64,000 bases of DNA from NCBI RefSeq assembly GCF_014633365.1, contig NC_068348.1:12046311-12110310 (forward strand). The letters run 5' to 3'. A model generated the notes under the pieces. The model worked only from the letters and a program-made list of their open reading frames with translations, did no database searches and was not told the origin of the DNA. The DNA comes from Diospyros lotus (taxonomy: Eukaryota > Streptophyta > Magnoliopsida > Ericales > Ebenaceae). Positions 1 to 9,718 of this stretch are shown here, piece after piece; position 1 is the stretch's first letter; each line of letters opens with the position of its first letter. The translations under genes were made by a program, and so were the position numbers.

Positions 1-323
1 GGCTTACCCCTGTGCGCCTTGGGCCCTTCAACTAAGAGAACACTTCCCTTGGCCTATAATCAATTTTAGGCTCGGTCTCCCTTAGTATAGATACTCTCCA
101 AGAGTCTTATCCATAACTTTTAGGGAGAGACTGTAGCACCAAGTCTGGGGTAAGTTTCTGCATCCATACCCAAGTTTAGCTCTAGCAACCTATTGATAAA
201 ACATATCATCTCCATGACATGCTTCTAAACAAATGATCCTTGAGCCTAGCCATGATCTTAATGGCAGCCAAGATGATATACCAAGCGATGATCATATCAC
301 CCTTATGCATCGTCCAGGCCTTA
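1..323 (-). other. Interior segment of the outer copia-style element
   Basis: Non-coding sequence up to the chromovirus insertion point. It continues at 14956 once that insertion and its duplicated CCTTA are removed. No open frame, RNA gene or promoter is recognisable here. Confidence 0.4.
319..323. repeat. Target-site duplication CCTTA (left)
   Basis: CCTTA directly precedes the 5' LTR and is repeated exactly at 14951-14955 directly after the 3' LTR. This fixes the outer limits of the chromovirus. Confidence 0.93.
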
Positions 324-917
324 TATAACGCCCTATATTTTTGTGAAATTGTCACGTATTTTAAGTGAGTTTAAAATACCAAAAAAATATGTTTGAAATG
401 GCAACAAGTGACCGAATCAATCGCAGGGAGTGCCCTGGAGCTTGGATACCTAAGGTTAAAGGAATATTTTTGATGAGCGTCTCAAGGCAAGATTTATGAT
501 GCTGAAAGAAATCAAATCAGAAATGGTTTTCGATTAAGCTAAGTTGTAGCCTAAAAAGACCGAATGATGGTAAGGGGCTTTTGAAAAATAGTATATATTG
601 AGTAATTTTGAGTTAATAATTTTGGAATTTTAAGTATCTCGATAAATTTGATGTTTGAGAGTATAATTCTAATTAGAGAAATTATCCAAATGAAAGAATG
701 ATGAAATTATGAGCTTAGGTGGTAAAATGTTAAAGTTGAAAACTTGAAATATGGGCCAAAGTGTTATTTGAAAGAAGTTTGGGGTTTTAGTTTGGATTTC
801 AAAAGTTGGATTAGTTCTAGTTTTGGATTTCAAAAGCCACTCAATTATGGCTTTGAGTCTTTGGAGTCCATGGCTAAGATTGTGACAAGTGGCATAACAC
901 CATTGGTTGAAGGATTC

Positions 918-926
918 TATAAATAG
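918..926 (+). promoter_or_regulatory. LTR core promoter TATA box
   Basis: TATAAATAG, about 600 bases into the LTR, followed by a purine-rich leader. The same box stands at 13332-13340 in the 3' LTR and in comparable places in the other long LTRs of this window. It marks the U3/R boundary to within about 30 bases. Confidence 0.75.
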
Positions 927-1123
927 GCACCTTGAGTTGCTCTCAAACCATTCCAAACAAATTTGAGGAGTGAAGCACTCTAAGAGGAGGAGCTTGCTCT
1001 AGAGAGAGAGAAGGAGGTTCAGCAAGAAGGCGGGAAGAAAGCGGCGAAGAAGCGGTGGAGAACGAGCCTCGTCGGAGTTGCGGGTCTTCACCGAAATTTG
1101 CCAAAATCAGTCAGCAAAAAGGC

Positions 1124-1132
1124 GAGGTAAGT
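1124..1132 (+). promoter_or_regulatory. Candidate 5' splice site in LTR leader
   Basis: GAG|GTAAGT with the intron GT at 1127-1128, about 210 bases after the TATA box, a near-consensus plant donor. The 3' LTR copy has it at 13541. A second donor-like AAG|GTGAG lies at 1510 (13947 in the other LTR). The matching acceptor candidate lies at 2705 next to the gag ATG. Splicing itself is inferred. Confidence 0.5.
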
Positions 1133-2081
1133 CCCATTTTTTTTATAATCTTGTATAGGGGGAAGAGAGGGTTGCGTAGGTTCAAACGGGGGTCGAATCA
1201 GAGTTAAAACAAGGGAGATACGGCCGAAATACCAAATCGAGGCGTTGCTGTCCGAAACTGCTGGGCAGCGCGTGAAATACACACGCCAGATAATAGTTGC
1301 GCGTGAGGGCGTGTGGCCAGCCTTCTTGGGGCGCGTGAGAGCGCGTGAGATGTCCTTTTTCCATGAAAGTTTCCAGTTATGCCCCTAATTTAATACCGTT
1401 CAACTATATGTAAAAATATTTAAGGTTAGGTTTACCGAAATGCATGTTTTATGCAGAAACCTAGTCCGTTTGCTGTAAAATTATACCGTCGAAGAGATAA
1501 CCCAACAAGGTGAGACTCCGTGAGACTCCTATACTCCAAATCCTATTTTTTATTCTCTTATGAGAGACTTCTATTTCATGACTCGTATTTCGTGAAGTTC
1601 TTATACGTAAACTCTTATTATTCGCTTACGTGAAATCATGTTGCATTTATGAACTAAATTTTCCTAAAAATATATGTTGTTGGCTTTTTAATTGTTGCAT
1701 TTATAAATTCCGTGTGGCCATACTGTTGTACCTATTTATTGTTGGCCGAGGGCAAAAGTCGGAGATCCCCCGAGAGGCGTTATGCGTGCTCCATCGAGAA
1801 AGCTCTCGTGGGGAAGACCGTGAGTCTAAGGCACAACGGATGTGGTGCTTGCATGAGTTCTATGAAGTTGGGTCGAAGTGACATGATTAGGGACCTCCTG
1901 AGAAGCGCTATGCGTGCGCCATTGAGAAAGCTCTCGTTGGAGGAGGCTAACGTGTTCATGAGGCACTTCAGAGTAGTTCTCGTTGTCTTTTCATACATTT
2001 TATACCTGATCATGCATCGATATAAACTATTGTTTTTTTAGAGTTTCTCACTAGAAGATTCATCTTCTAATTGGACTATGT

Positions 2082-2106
2082 CCCTGGAATATTCAAACGT
2101 TCCAGG
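2082..2106 (+). promoter_or_regulatory. Conserved LTR palindrome
   Basis: A palindromic GGAATATTCAAACGTTCC core, preceded by a small perfect hairpin with arms AGAAGAT and ATCTTCT. Related copies occur at 14518-14542, 22281-22304 (minus), 38294-38317, 49776-49799, 55624-55648 and 56118-56142, always 375-490 bases before the LTR 3' end. Its role is unknown. Confidence 0.6.
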
Positions 2107-2301
2107 TTCAACGAGCGGCTCTAAGGGAAATGAGGTAGCTGAAGAATAAGTTTAATTTGCTGTCTATAGCATGTTTAGAATATTTTCATTTATATGCGAA
2201 CCTATGTATGTCTTGGATATGTTTAAGACGTTCAGTTATATCTTGCGAGAGATGATGTCCATGTAATTCATTTTGTAAACATCTTCAACAATTTTATGAT
2301 A

Positions 2302-2307
2302 AATAAA
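2302..2307 (+). terminator. LTR polyadenylation signal candidate
   Basis: AATAAA in the R/U5 part of the LTR, downstream of the palindrome. The equivalent in the 3' LTR is at 14726-14731, where it would act on the element transcript. Confidence 0.45.
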
Positions 2308-2528
2308 GTATTATGGTTGTGAACCATATCAGGTTCGATCTAGCTTCCGCATTCGAGATTTTAACGCCTGTCTTAGCTATTCAATTATTGGGTTTGTTAA
2401 GCTGAGAAGGTGTAAATTTGGATTTTTGGGATATTGTGTGATGTATGACAACTATTGTGATATGAAAAGTTTTTATATTCCCAAAATCCTAAGTTATAAC
2501 ACGCTCAAGAAATTTGGGGTGTTACAGT

Positions 2529-2540
2529 TGGTATCAGAGC
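2529..2540 (+). other. Primer-binding site, initiator tRNA-Met
   Basis: TGGTATCAGAGC, two bases after the LTR end. It is complementary to the 3' end of plant initiator tRNA-Met, the standard primer for minus-strand DNA synthesis in this clade. Confidence 0.9.
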
Positions 2541-2689
2541 GAACCTAAGGAAAAGTTCGCTTGTGGCATGATGAGTAAAGCTACCGTAAGTTTTGGGAAT
2601 TAGGTTAGGATTTTTGAAATATTTAGTGGCATACTCTTGTTGCTTATTCAATTTGAATTGAACCGTGCCGCGATGATTTAATAGATCGC

Positions 2690-2705
2690 CCTGTCTTCTT
2701 GCCAG
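2690..2705 (+). promoter_or_regulatory. Candidate 3' splice site abutting gag ATG
   Basis: A pyrimidine-rich CTGTCTTCTTGCCAG ends exactly before the gag ATG at 2706. With the donor at 1127 it would define a 1579-nt leader intron containing the end of the LTR and the primer-binding site. Inference from sequence only. Confidence 0.45.
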
Positions 2706-2767
2706 ATGGTGAATACAAGAAGGAACAGGCGCGAGAGAGGCAATAGCGAAGAAAGCAACACCAACCC
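2706..2767 (+). pseudogene. gag N-terminus, split by insertion
   Basis: ATG at 2706 opens a basic, Arg/Asn-rich N-terminus (first residues MVNTRRNRR). The frame is cut after about 20 codons by the Athila/Tat-like element at 2768 and resumes in the same phase at 5308 once the element and its extra AACCC are discounted. This start is chosen because it directly follows the splice-acceptor-like tract and agrees in frame with the downstream capsid region. Confidence 0.7.
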
Positions 2768-2897
2768 TGATTAATGCTCAAAAATGCCAAAAATTTGTTA
2801 TATTTATACCCCTAGTTTAATCTTAACATTGGTTTTAATTGAATATTTATATTCAATTTGTGGTTATATGCAGGTTTAAAAAAATTAATATAAAAAT
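2768..2897 (+). repeat. 5' LTR remnant, 130 bp
   Basis: Nearly identical to 3761-3890 (one substitution noticed). Similarity stops abruptly at 2897, where interior sequence begins, marking the internal deletion joint. Confidence 0.85.
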
Positions 2898-3750
2898 TAT
2901 TTCTTTTCTTATTACCCTCATTTTATCCTAAACCCTGTAAATATTACTCTACCTAATGTGTACGGGAAATAGTCTATCTTAGTATTGAAAATTGAAAAAC
3001 AAAAATGATGGAAAAAAAAAAAACTCGTAGCTATTCAATAAAAAGCTGATGAGAAGATTTATGCTTTCATTGTGTTGATTCATTTTTTTGTTAACATCAA
3101 ATTCAAAAAAAAATAGAAAGAAAAAAAAAGAAAAAGAAAAAAAATGAGTATCTGCTTAGATAGGAATATTTCCCGGGGCACATTTCTTTGAATTCTTTAC
3201 CCTTTTCTTTGTTTACCCATCCACCCCTAAGCCCCGTTACAATTCTTATGCAATCCCTCTACATCCTATGACACATGGAAGCTTGAGATTTGAATTTTAG
3301 AATTGAAATTTTGTTTAATATCTGAAGTTGTGCATTTGTGCATTATTCCGATCATGAAGTTATGTCAAAGTCCCTTTTCTTTCATTGAAGTCCATTTTTC
3401 ATTTTAGGATGACACCGATTTGAATTTGTTTTACATTTACTCTTATTACGGTGCATCCCAGAGAGTAGCCATGAGGGATCATTTTTCTTGGAGTGTACAC
3501 CTGAGAGAGTTTGAAGTCAAAGCTTAGAGGTTGTAATGCGGGTGTGCTAATTTATTTGATTTGCTTTTTCTATGATTGAGTGTCCTATGACGAAAATCTA
3601 ACAAAGAATGGTCAATTGCGTGTTAAGAGTAGCTTATTCTTGTTTTATACATTTTGGTTTCAGATTTGAAATTTAAACATTAATGTTGATATTGTGAATG
3701 AAAATCGGCCAGTATAAAATCTGATTGCTATGGGACTAACAATGTTTAAG
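2898..3750 (+). other. Interior 3' non-coding remnant of Athila/Tat-like element
   Basis: AT-rich sequence with A-rich purine runs near 3010 and 3105-3145. No open frame worth naming. It ends at the polypurine tract. Confidence 0.6.
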
Positions 3751-3760
3751 TTGGGGGGTG
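3746..3760 (+). other. Polypurine tract
   Basis: TTTAAGTTGGGGGGTG immediately before the 3' LTR start. This is the usual plus-strand primer position. Confidence 0.8.
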
Positions 3761-5302
3761 TGATTAATGCTCAAAAATGCCAAAAATTTGTTATATTTAT
3801 ACCCCTAGTTTAATCTTAACATTGCTTTTAATTGAATATTTATATTCAATTTGTGGTTATATGCAGGTTTAAAAAAATTAATATAAAAATATATATAATA
3901 TCTATAATATAAAAAAATAGTAAAAATAAAATAAATATAATATAATATAATATATAATATATATAAATATAATACATATATATATTCTATATTCATGCGT
4001 GACATACATATATATAATATATAATATATCAATAACATATATTCTTTGTATGTAGCGTGAACCAGTGGACGTGAAGTAAGGCTAATTGCAATTTAACTTG
4101 GAGATTAAATTAAGAAGTCCAAACTGGGACCCACGCATGTGCACATTGAAAGCGAAACTGAAGCCCAGCTCGTGAAATCAGCAGGCGCACAGCAGCTTCA
4201 CCATGTGATCTTCTGTCAGAGCATGAGCAAATGACCATGGTGGCACGCGATGTAATTTCTTCTTTGACCAGGGCCATTTGCAGAATATGTACATATATAT
4301 ATTCATCGTCGACTTCAGCACAAAGAGAGACCCCATCCGCCATTTCTGCAAGAATAAGGGGAAAAGCACACTATTCTATTCCTTTCTTTTTGTTCTTAAA
4401 TTCCAGTAGTTTTTATTTCTTCATGTTGTTCCAGTGTTCTTTATTTCAGTTACTTACATTCTGTAGTTTTCGTTCTGTTCTTTTTATTCTGTAACTTTAA
4501 TTCATTGTTCATCTACATTTCTCTAATTTTAATTCCAGTATTTACATTCCAGAACTTTAATTCCTGTCTCTTTAATTTTTTCTTTGGAGATGTGTGGCTA
4601 AGCTTAAACTTGGGCCAAGGCGCGGACAGTGTCCAATGCCATAGATTTCCCAAGATAGCCGAACTTCGAATGCATTACCAGAAACCTGATTTAATTTGAG
4701 TATTGCGCGTTCATTGAATTTTTGAATTTGGAGTGGAGCATAAGCCAAACTTAGAGTCTCCATGCCATGTATGGAGGTTACTTAAACTGGAGATGCTATC
4801 ATATCCAAATCCAAATGGGTTATCTGATTACTGCATATTAACTGTATTTTAATTTATGGTAGTTGCTTAACGTAGAATCTCTCATGCCATGTATGGAGAT
4901 TGCTAGACCAAGAACTACCATCATCTTGAGATGCATTTTAATATCAAAACCTCAAATTAATTCAGACATGTGTTTTTGGTACCTATCTATCTGTTGGGAA
5001 GTTATGGAACTGGCACTGAACATTGCCTTGACTCAAGACTTCTTACAGTTACAGTACTTCATTTTTGTTCACTTAAAATCAAATGAATTGGCCTGACAAC
5101 CCAATTTACATCGCGGCTCTATTTTCATTTTATTAACGATCTCCCAGTGAATCGACCTGGACTTTCCCAGAAAATTAAATTGTGCTACAGCGCACACTCG
5201 TACACTGGCGAGTATAAACGCCTTGTGCTTGCATGCTTGTTTCTTCTTTGTTTATTTTGTATGTGTTTGTTTGAAATAAATGCACAAGGTTAAGCGCAGC
5301 CA
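3761..5302 (+). repeat. 3' LTR of Athila/Tat-like element, 1542 bp
   Basis: Starts TGATTAATGC, ends in CA before AACCC. It contains an AT-only stretch (3885-4030), degenerate TTTAATTCC-type repeats (4380-4580) and the motif GGACAGTGTCC at 4624-4634, which also occurs in the distinct Athila/Tat-like element at 42075-47486. Confidence 0.85.
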
Positions 5303-5307
5303 AACCC

Positions 5308-5692
5308 ACACCTAGGAGATGGTGTGGAAGGTCAAAGAGATACACGAGCTGACCTCGGTGAAGGCCGGATTGATAGGATCGAGAGAATCCTAGAAGGCAT
5401 GGCTGGGCGAATTTTGGAGTTGCCGCCCGAGCAAAGAAGAGTAGATTCCTTGGAGAGGTATCTACGACAAAACCCGCCAGTGTTTCGAGGAAAACCAGCA
5501 GATGACCCCGCAATCAGTGAATACTAGTTGGACCAGACCGAAAAGATCCTACAAAGATTGAGAATCCTGAATGAAGACAAGGTCGAGTGTGCGACCTATA
5601 TGCTGGAAGAGGAAGCTGCCCAATGGTGGAGGTCTATGTAGCTAGCGATACCTAACCGAACAGGATCTCAAGGGTCAGCAACAGATGTAGAA
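5308..5692 (+). pseudogene. gag, continued (capsid N-part) with two stops
   Basis: The gag frame resumes after the insertion and runs through a helical region with GRIDRIERILEGMAGRI. It meets TAG at 5525-5527 (where a Trp or Gln codon is expected) and another TAG near 5639. The tract between them still contains the EEAAQWWRSM-type capsid motif of plant Ty3/gypsy Gag. Broken. Confidence 0.75.
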
Positions 5693-6899
5693 TTGGGGGA
5701 GGCACCCCAGATGTCGTGGGAACGGTTTAAGGAACTGTTCAACGAGAAATTCTTTCCCACTTGCTGGAAGTTGGTTAGAGCTCGAGAGTTTATGAACTTA
5801 CGCCAAGGTTCAAATATGTCTGTGGCTCAATACGAGGCTGAATTTTTGCGGTTAATCAAGTATATGCCGTTGTACGGGATGGACGATGTGGAGAAGGGAC
5901 GAAAATTCCTACAAGGCTTGCGAAATGAATTTCAACAGCTGATGAGCCTGGTCCATGTGGAGTCTTATGCAGACATAGTTTTCAAGGCTATGACCACCGA
6001 GGAGAATATGACGCGGGTAGCAGAACTAAAGGCCACAACGATTCAACCAGGAGGACAATCAGAGAAATCCCACTCGACTATGGGACCTCGGGATGGGAAG
6101 ATCGTGAAAAAGGGAAAGGCGTGCTTTAAATGCAAGAAGAGGCACCCGGGCAAGAGGTGCGATGGCCAAAGTATTGTCTGTTACACCTCTGGACAACCCG
6201 GGCATACTTCCAGAAATTGCTCGAAAGGAATGGTCCAAGAAGGTAAAGCTATAGCAGCAACACCAGTGAGCGTGATCTGCTACAATTGCAACCAGCACGG
6301 GCACATCTCGAGGAATTGCCCGAAGAAGAAAGAGCAGCCGCTAAAGATTGAAGAAGGAAAAGGGACCAGACAGGGCCGAGTCTATAACTTGACCAAGGAG
6401 GACGTAGAGGCGAATCCTGCAGTTATCCAAGGTACTCTCTTCATTTTGGATACTCCTGTGCATGCATTGATAGATCCAGGGTCTACTCATTCTTTTATAT
6501 CGCATGCTTTGGCTGGGAGTTTGAGAGTAGAAACCGAGTCTATGGGGTGTCTTATGGTGATTTTGACACCTATGGGAAAAAGTATGAAGTCCTCAGAAAT
6601 GGTGAGGGGATGTGAAATTAGCCTGAGTAATGTTTGGTTCCAGGCTGATCTGATTCTGTTAGAAGTATATGACTTCGACATAATCTTGGGGATGGACTTC
6701 TTGTCCAAGTACGACGCCAATATAGACTGTCGTAGGAAGATAATGACCATAAGAAAACCCGAGGGAGGGTGGGTTAAATTTCGGGGACAAGGCGACCCCG
6801 AGGTCATAAAGATGATTTCGACAATGAAGGCAGCAAAGTTGTTGAGCCGAGGAGCTCATGGATTCATAGCTTATGCTCAGTTAGAAGAAAGAGAGGTAC
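5693..6899 (+). pseudogene. gag C-part plus aspartic protease
   Basis: A 400-codon open stretch. Residues about 1-120 are the capsid-like retrotrans_gag domain (WERFKELFNEKFFP, RQGSNMSVAQYEAEF). About 140-215 hold three zinc-knuckle-like units: an imperfect one (CFKCKKRHPGKRC), one that has lost its second Cys (CYTSGQPGH) and one intact CX2CX4HX4C (CYNCNQHGHISRNC). About 250-350 is the retropepsin domain with ALIDPGSTHSFIS as active-site region and DIILGMDFL as the downstream flap/ILG motif. Gag packages RNA and the protease processes the polyprotein. The frame runs into a solo LTR at 6900, so protease is separated from RT by 2.8 kb. Confidence 0.88.
6895..6899. repeat. Target-site duplication GGTAC
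   Basis: GGTAC at 6895-6899 and 9714-9718 flanks the solo LTR exactly. Confidence 0.9.
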
Positions 6900-9713
6900 T
6901 GTAACGCCCTGCTCCCACTTACGAGAGTTACTCGTGAACAATCACCCGAATTGTCCACCTGCCCGGCCTTTGGCGAAGGGTGGACCATGTTTCAATACGA
7001 AACGCCCTAGGTGGGAACTAGGCTTGTCCTTCCCTTCCCTGAATCCCAGGATTCACTAACAGAATTGGGCTTTAGCCACACCGCATTGACTATAAAGAAA
7101 ATCTCATTCGGACGCCCAATCACCCCTTTCTCAATTATTTTTAATTCTTTTCCCATCTAAGAATTTTCATCGGGCTCCATAAAAGCACCATTTAAATCAA
7201 TCCATTGATTGATTACCAAATTCGGAGGAAAAACTCAAATTTTTAATTTTCCAAAATTTTGGCATTTTCTCCCAAAATGCCCGAAAAATTCCTTTATTTT
7301 GAAAATTCCTCCGGGGCCTAAAATCAATTAAGAAATGCCCCAATTTCACCCAAAAATTCCAAATTTTAAAAAAAAATTGGCTGGTAGGGCCCGCTGTCGC
7401 ACCCGGGGCCCCGCGGGGCGCTAGCCGCGCATGCCGGGCGCCTGCCCGTGCGCGCGGCCGCCCGCGCGCGTAACCGCCTGCCCGCGCGGCCTCCAGCGCG
7501 TGGCAGCCTAGCCCGCGCGCGAGGCCTCCCCCAACGGCCCTACTCCTGCTGGCTGACCCCTTGATGTTGCTTCTTCACTTCTTTCTTTTTTTTCTTTTTT
7601 TTTCTTCTTGGCCCTTTAAACCCAATTTTTCCAGAAATAAATATTAATAAATACACCTCATATTCCTTCAATTTTTTCCTTCATTTCTCCATAATTAAGG
7701 CTTAAACCACCTCTTGATGCTTCCATAACATACATCAAACACACACAATTTTTCCAACAAACCCATATGAATTAACTTCTTGGTGTTTCTTACAACACAC
7801 ACCAAAATGAGACCTCACTCAACCTAGGCACCAATGTGCCATAAGCCACTATCTCATTGTATAAATACAACATACACTTGAATCTTCTTCCATGCTTTCC
7901 CATGCCATTTCACTTGGCCTTGACTTTATCATGCTTTCACAACCTACATGTGAGGGTAAAAACCTCATGAGCTATTAAGCTCAATAAGGGTGCAATGCCA
8001 AATAAATATGAACATAACAAGTTATATGATGCCAAATGCATGCAAGTGTGGCTAGGTTTCTTTTCCCTCACAACCCTCCAAGGTTAGAGGCATCAACCCA
8101 CCATTTCAACCATGTTCTCAAACTAACCTATGGCCATAAGTCTCATGAACATAAAAGAACATGCCAAATGCAACATATACATTTATGAAACATATTCAAA
8201 GCCCATTGCAAGGCCACCCTCCCATGGGTCCATCCCTTACCTCTTCTTGAATAATTAAATCTTCACTTCAAGAGAGCTTCCAACATCACTTTCTCCCATC
8301 TAAAATGGCATTCCAAAAGAAATTTACTTTGCATACAAGCATACTAAAATGGAGAGAAGAAAGAATAAAACTTACCTTAACTTCTTCTTCTTTTCTTCTC
8401 CATTTCTTTCCTCCATGAGAGACTTCTTCCTATCTCTCTTCTTTCTTCCTTCTTCATTTCTACAAATGGCCAAAAGGGAGACAAGTCTCCCACACTTGCC
8501 CTTTTATACTAGTTTTCCCATATTTCAAGAATGCATCCTAGCCATTCACTAAAGGCACAATCCATGTGCTTAAGGGAAAACTAATCTCAACCATTCATTT
8601 AAAGCAAACAAGTCTCCTCTCTAAGAGAAAACACACGTTTAAATATGTTGGCAATCCATGCCATTTACTTTCTTTAAATCCTCACCATTGGATTTATTCT
8701 CTATTTCAAGAATGCATTTCAACCACTAGATCTCTTGAAATTTCCATTTAATTCTCATTTACTTAATGAGACTATTTTCATATCCATTTTCAAGACTTAA
8801 ATATAAGCCATTGGATATATCTCAACTTTTCAAGACTTGATCCTAACCCTTGGATCATTTTAGTCTTCCAATACCAAAATTAGTCATTTTCTCATATATT
8901 TATTTTGACTAATTTCAACACATCACACTTGAGAGACATAATTAATTTCCTTCCCATTTAATTTAATGGGATTAATTTCCACCATCACATGAGAGACCAC
9001 TTGAAAGACATAAATCCCTCATTTTCCATTTAAATAAATCCCACCATTTTCCCATTTTCCATTCCATTTATTTAATTCACCATAATTTCAAACATTAATG
9101 GTGACTATTTTCCCATTTCATTTGGATTTTCTTTAATCCAACACCATAATGTCTCTCATTAAATGCTTGAAAGACCAATTATCCTTTCTTTTTGCATTTA
9201 ATTAAATCATTCTCCAACTCATAAATCCACATATATAATTTCTCTCAAATTTCCAAGATTATGCCAAGTGTCACTCTAAGACACAAACTTGGCTTCCAAT
9301 TCTTTATCTTGGTCCTCTATGTGGCATTACCACATTAATTCACTAACTTAGGGAAAATTTAATTATTCTCCTCAAATAATTTAATATCCACCATTTTCCC
9401 TATTTCCAAAATTAATTTCCTTCATGGAATCACTCCAAAATTCCCAAATACTATTTGTGAATTTATTAATCCCACATATCTCCTCATAAATACCAAATTG
9501 GGATTTTTATTCACTTACACACCTAATTCCACATAGGAATTATTTTTAATTTATCAAAATACCCTTTTATTGGATTTCTCTTTCCAAATTTCCAAAATAC
9601 CCTTTTCATAGGCATTCTCAATTTCAAGGATCCATCTCCTTCTCAAGGGCATTTTTGGAAGTTTACTTACTTCCTTTCCTATTCTATTAACATCGGTTAC
9701 ACCGGGTGTTACA
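6900..9713 (-). mobile_element. Solo LTR, 2814 bp, chromovirus type, inserted in pol
   Basis: TGTAACGCCC to GGTGTTACA with 5-bp duplications and no interior, so it is the product of recombination between two LTRs. Minus orientation is indicated by a reverse TATAAAAGGG at 8499-8508 and a reverse AAGGTAAGT donor-like site at 8370-8377, in the same order as in the other LTRs. It resembles the LTRs at 15532 and 58186 (shared CTCCCACTTACG start and the AAGCTCAATAAGGGTGCAATG segment near 7980). A GC-rich CpG-dense islet at 7381-7560 stands out from the AT-rich rest. Confidence 0.9.
7381..7560. other. GC-rich islet inside solo LTR
   Basis: About 180 bases dense in GCGCGC, abruptly bounded by AT-rich sequence. 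Similar islets lie at 58600-58800 and 16940-17300 in related minus-strand LTRs. Confidence 0.6.
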
Positions 9714-9718
9714 GGTAC

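Larger units (their letters stand above)
324..2526 (+). repeat. 5' LTR of the Tekay-like chromovirus
   Basis: A 2203-bp direct repeat of 12738-14950. It starts TATAACGCCC (probably a mutated TGTAACGCCC, shared by both copies) and ends GGGTGTTACA. It contains a TATA box (918-926), strong 5' splice-site matches (1127, 1510), a cluster of CGCGTG boxes (1268-1349), a hairpin plus palindrome (about 2050-2106) and an AATAAA signal (2302-2307). Short open frames inside it are not genes. Confidence 0.95.
2768..5302 (+). mobile_element. Athila/Tat-like LTR element, internally deleted, inside gag
   Basis: Flanked by AACCC at 2763-2767 and 5303-5307. It starts TGATTAATGC, and the same start recurs at 3761 after a polypurine tract, so the element has a 5' LTR remnant (2768-2897), about 860 bases of interior from its 3' end, and a full 3' LTR (3761-5302). 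All coding sequence, the primer-binding site and most of the 5' LTR are gone. Because duplications are present on both sides, it inserted as a full element and was deleted afterwards, or was integrated as a defective copy. The TGAT start and long polypurine tract suit the non-chromoviral Athila/Tat side of Ty3/gypsy. Confidence 0.85.
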
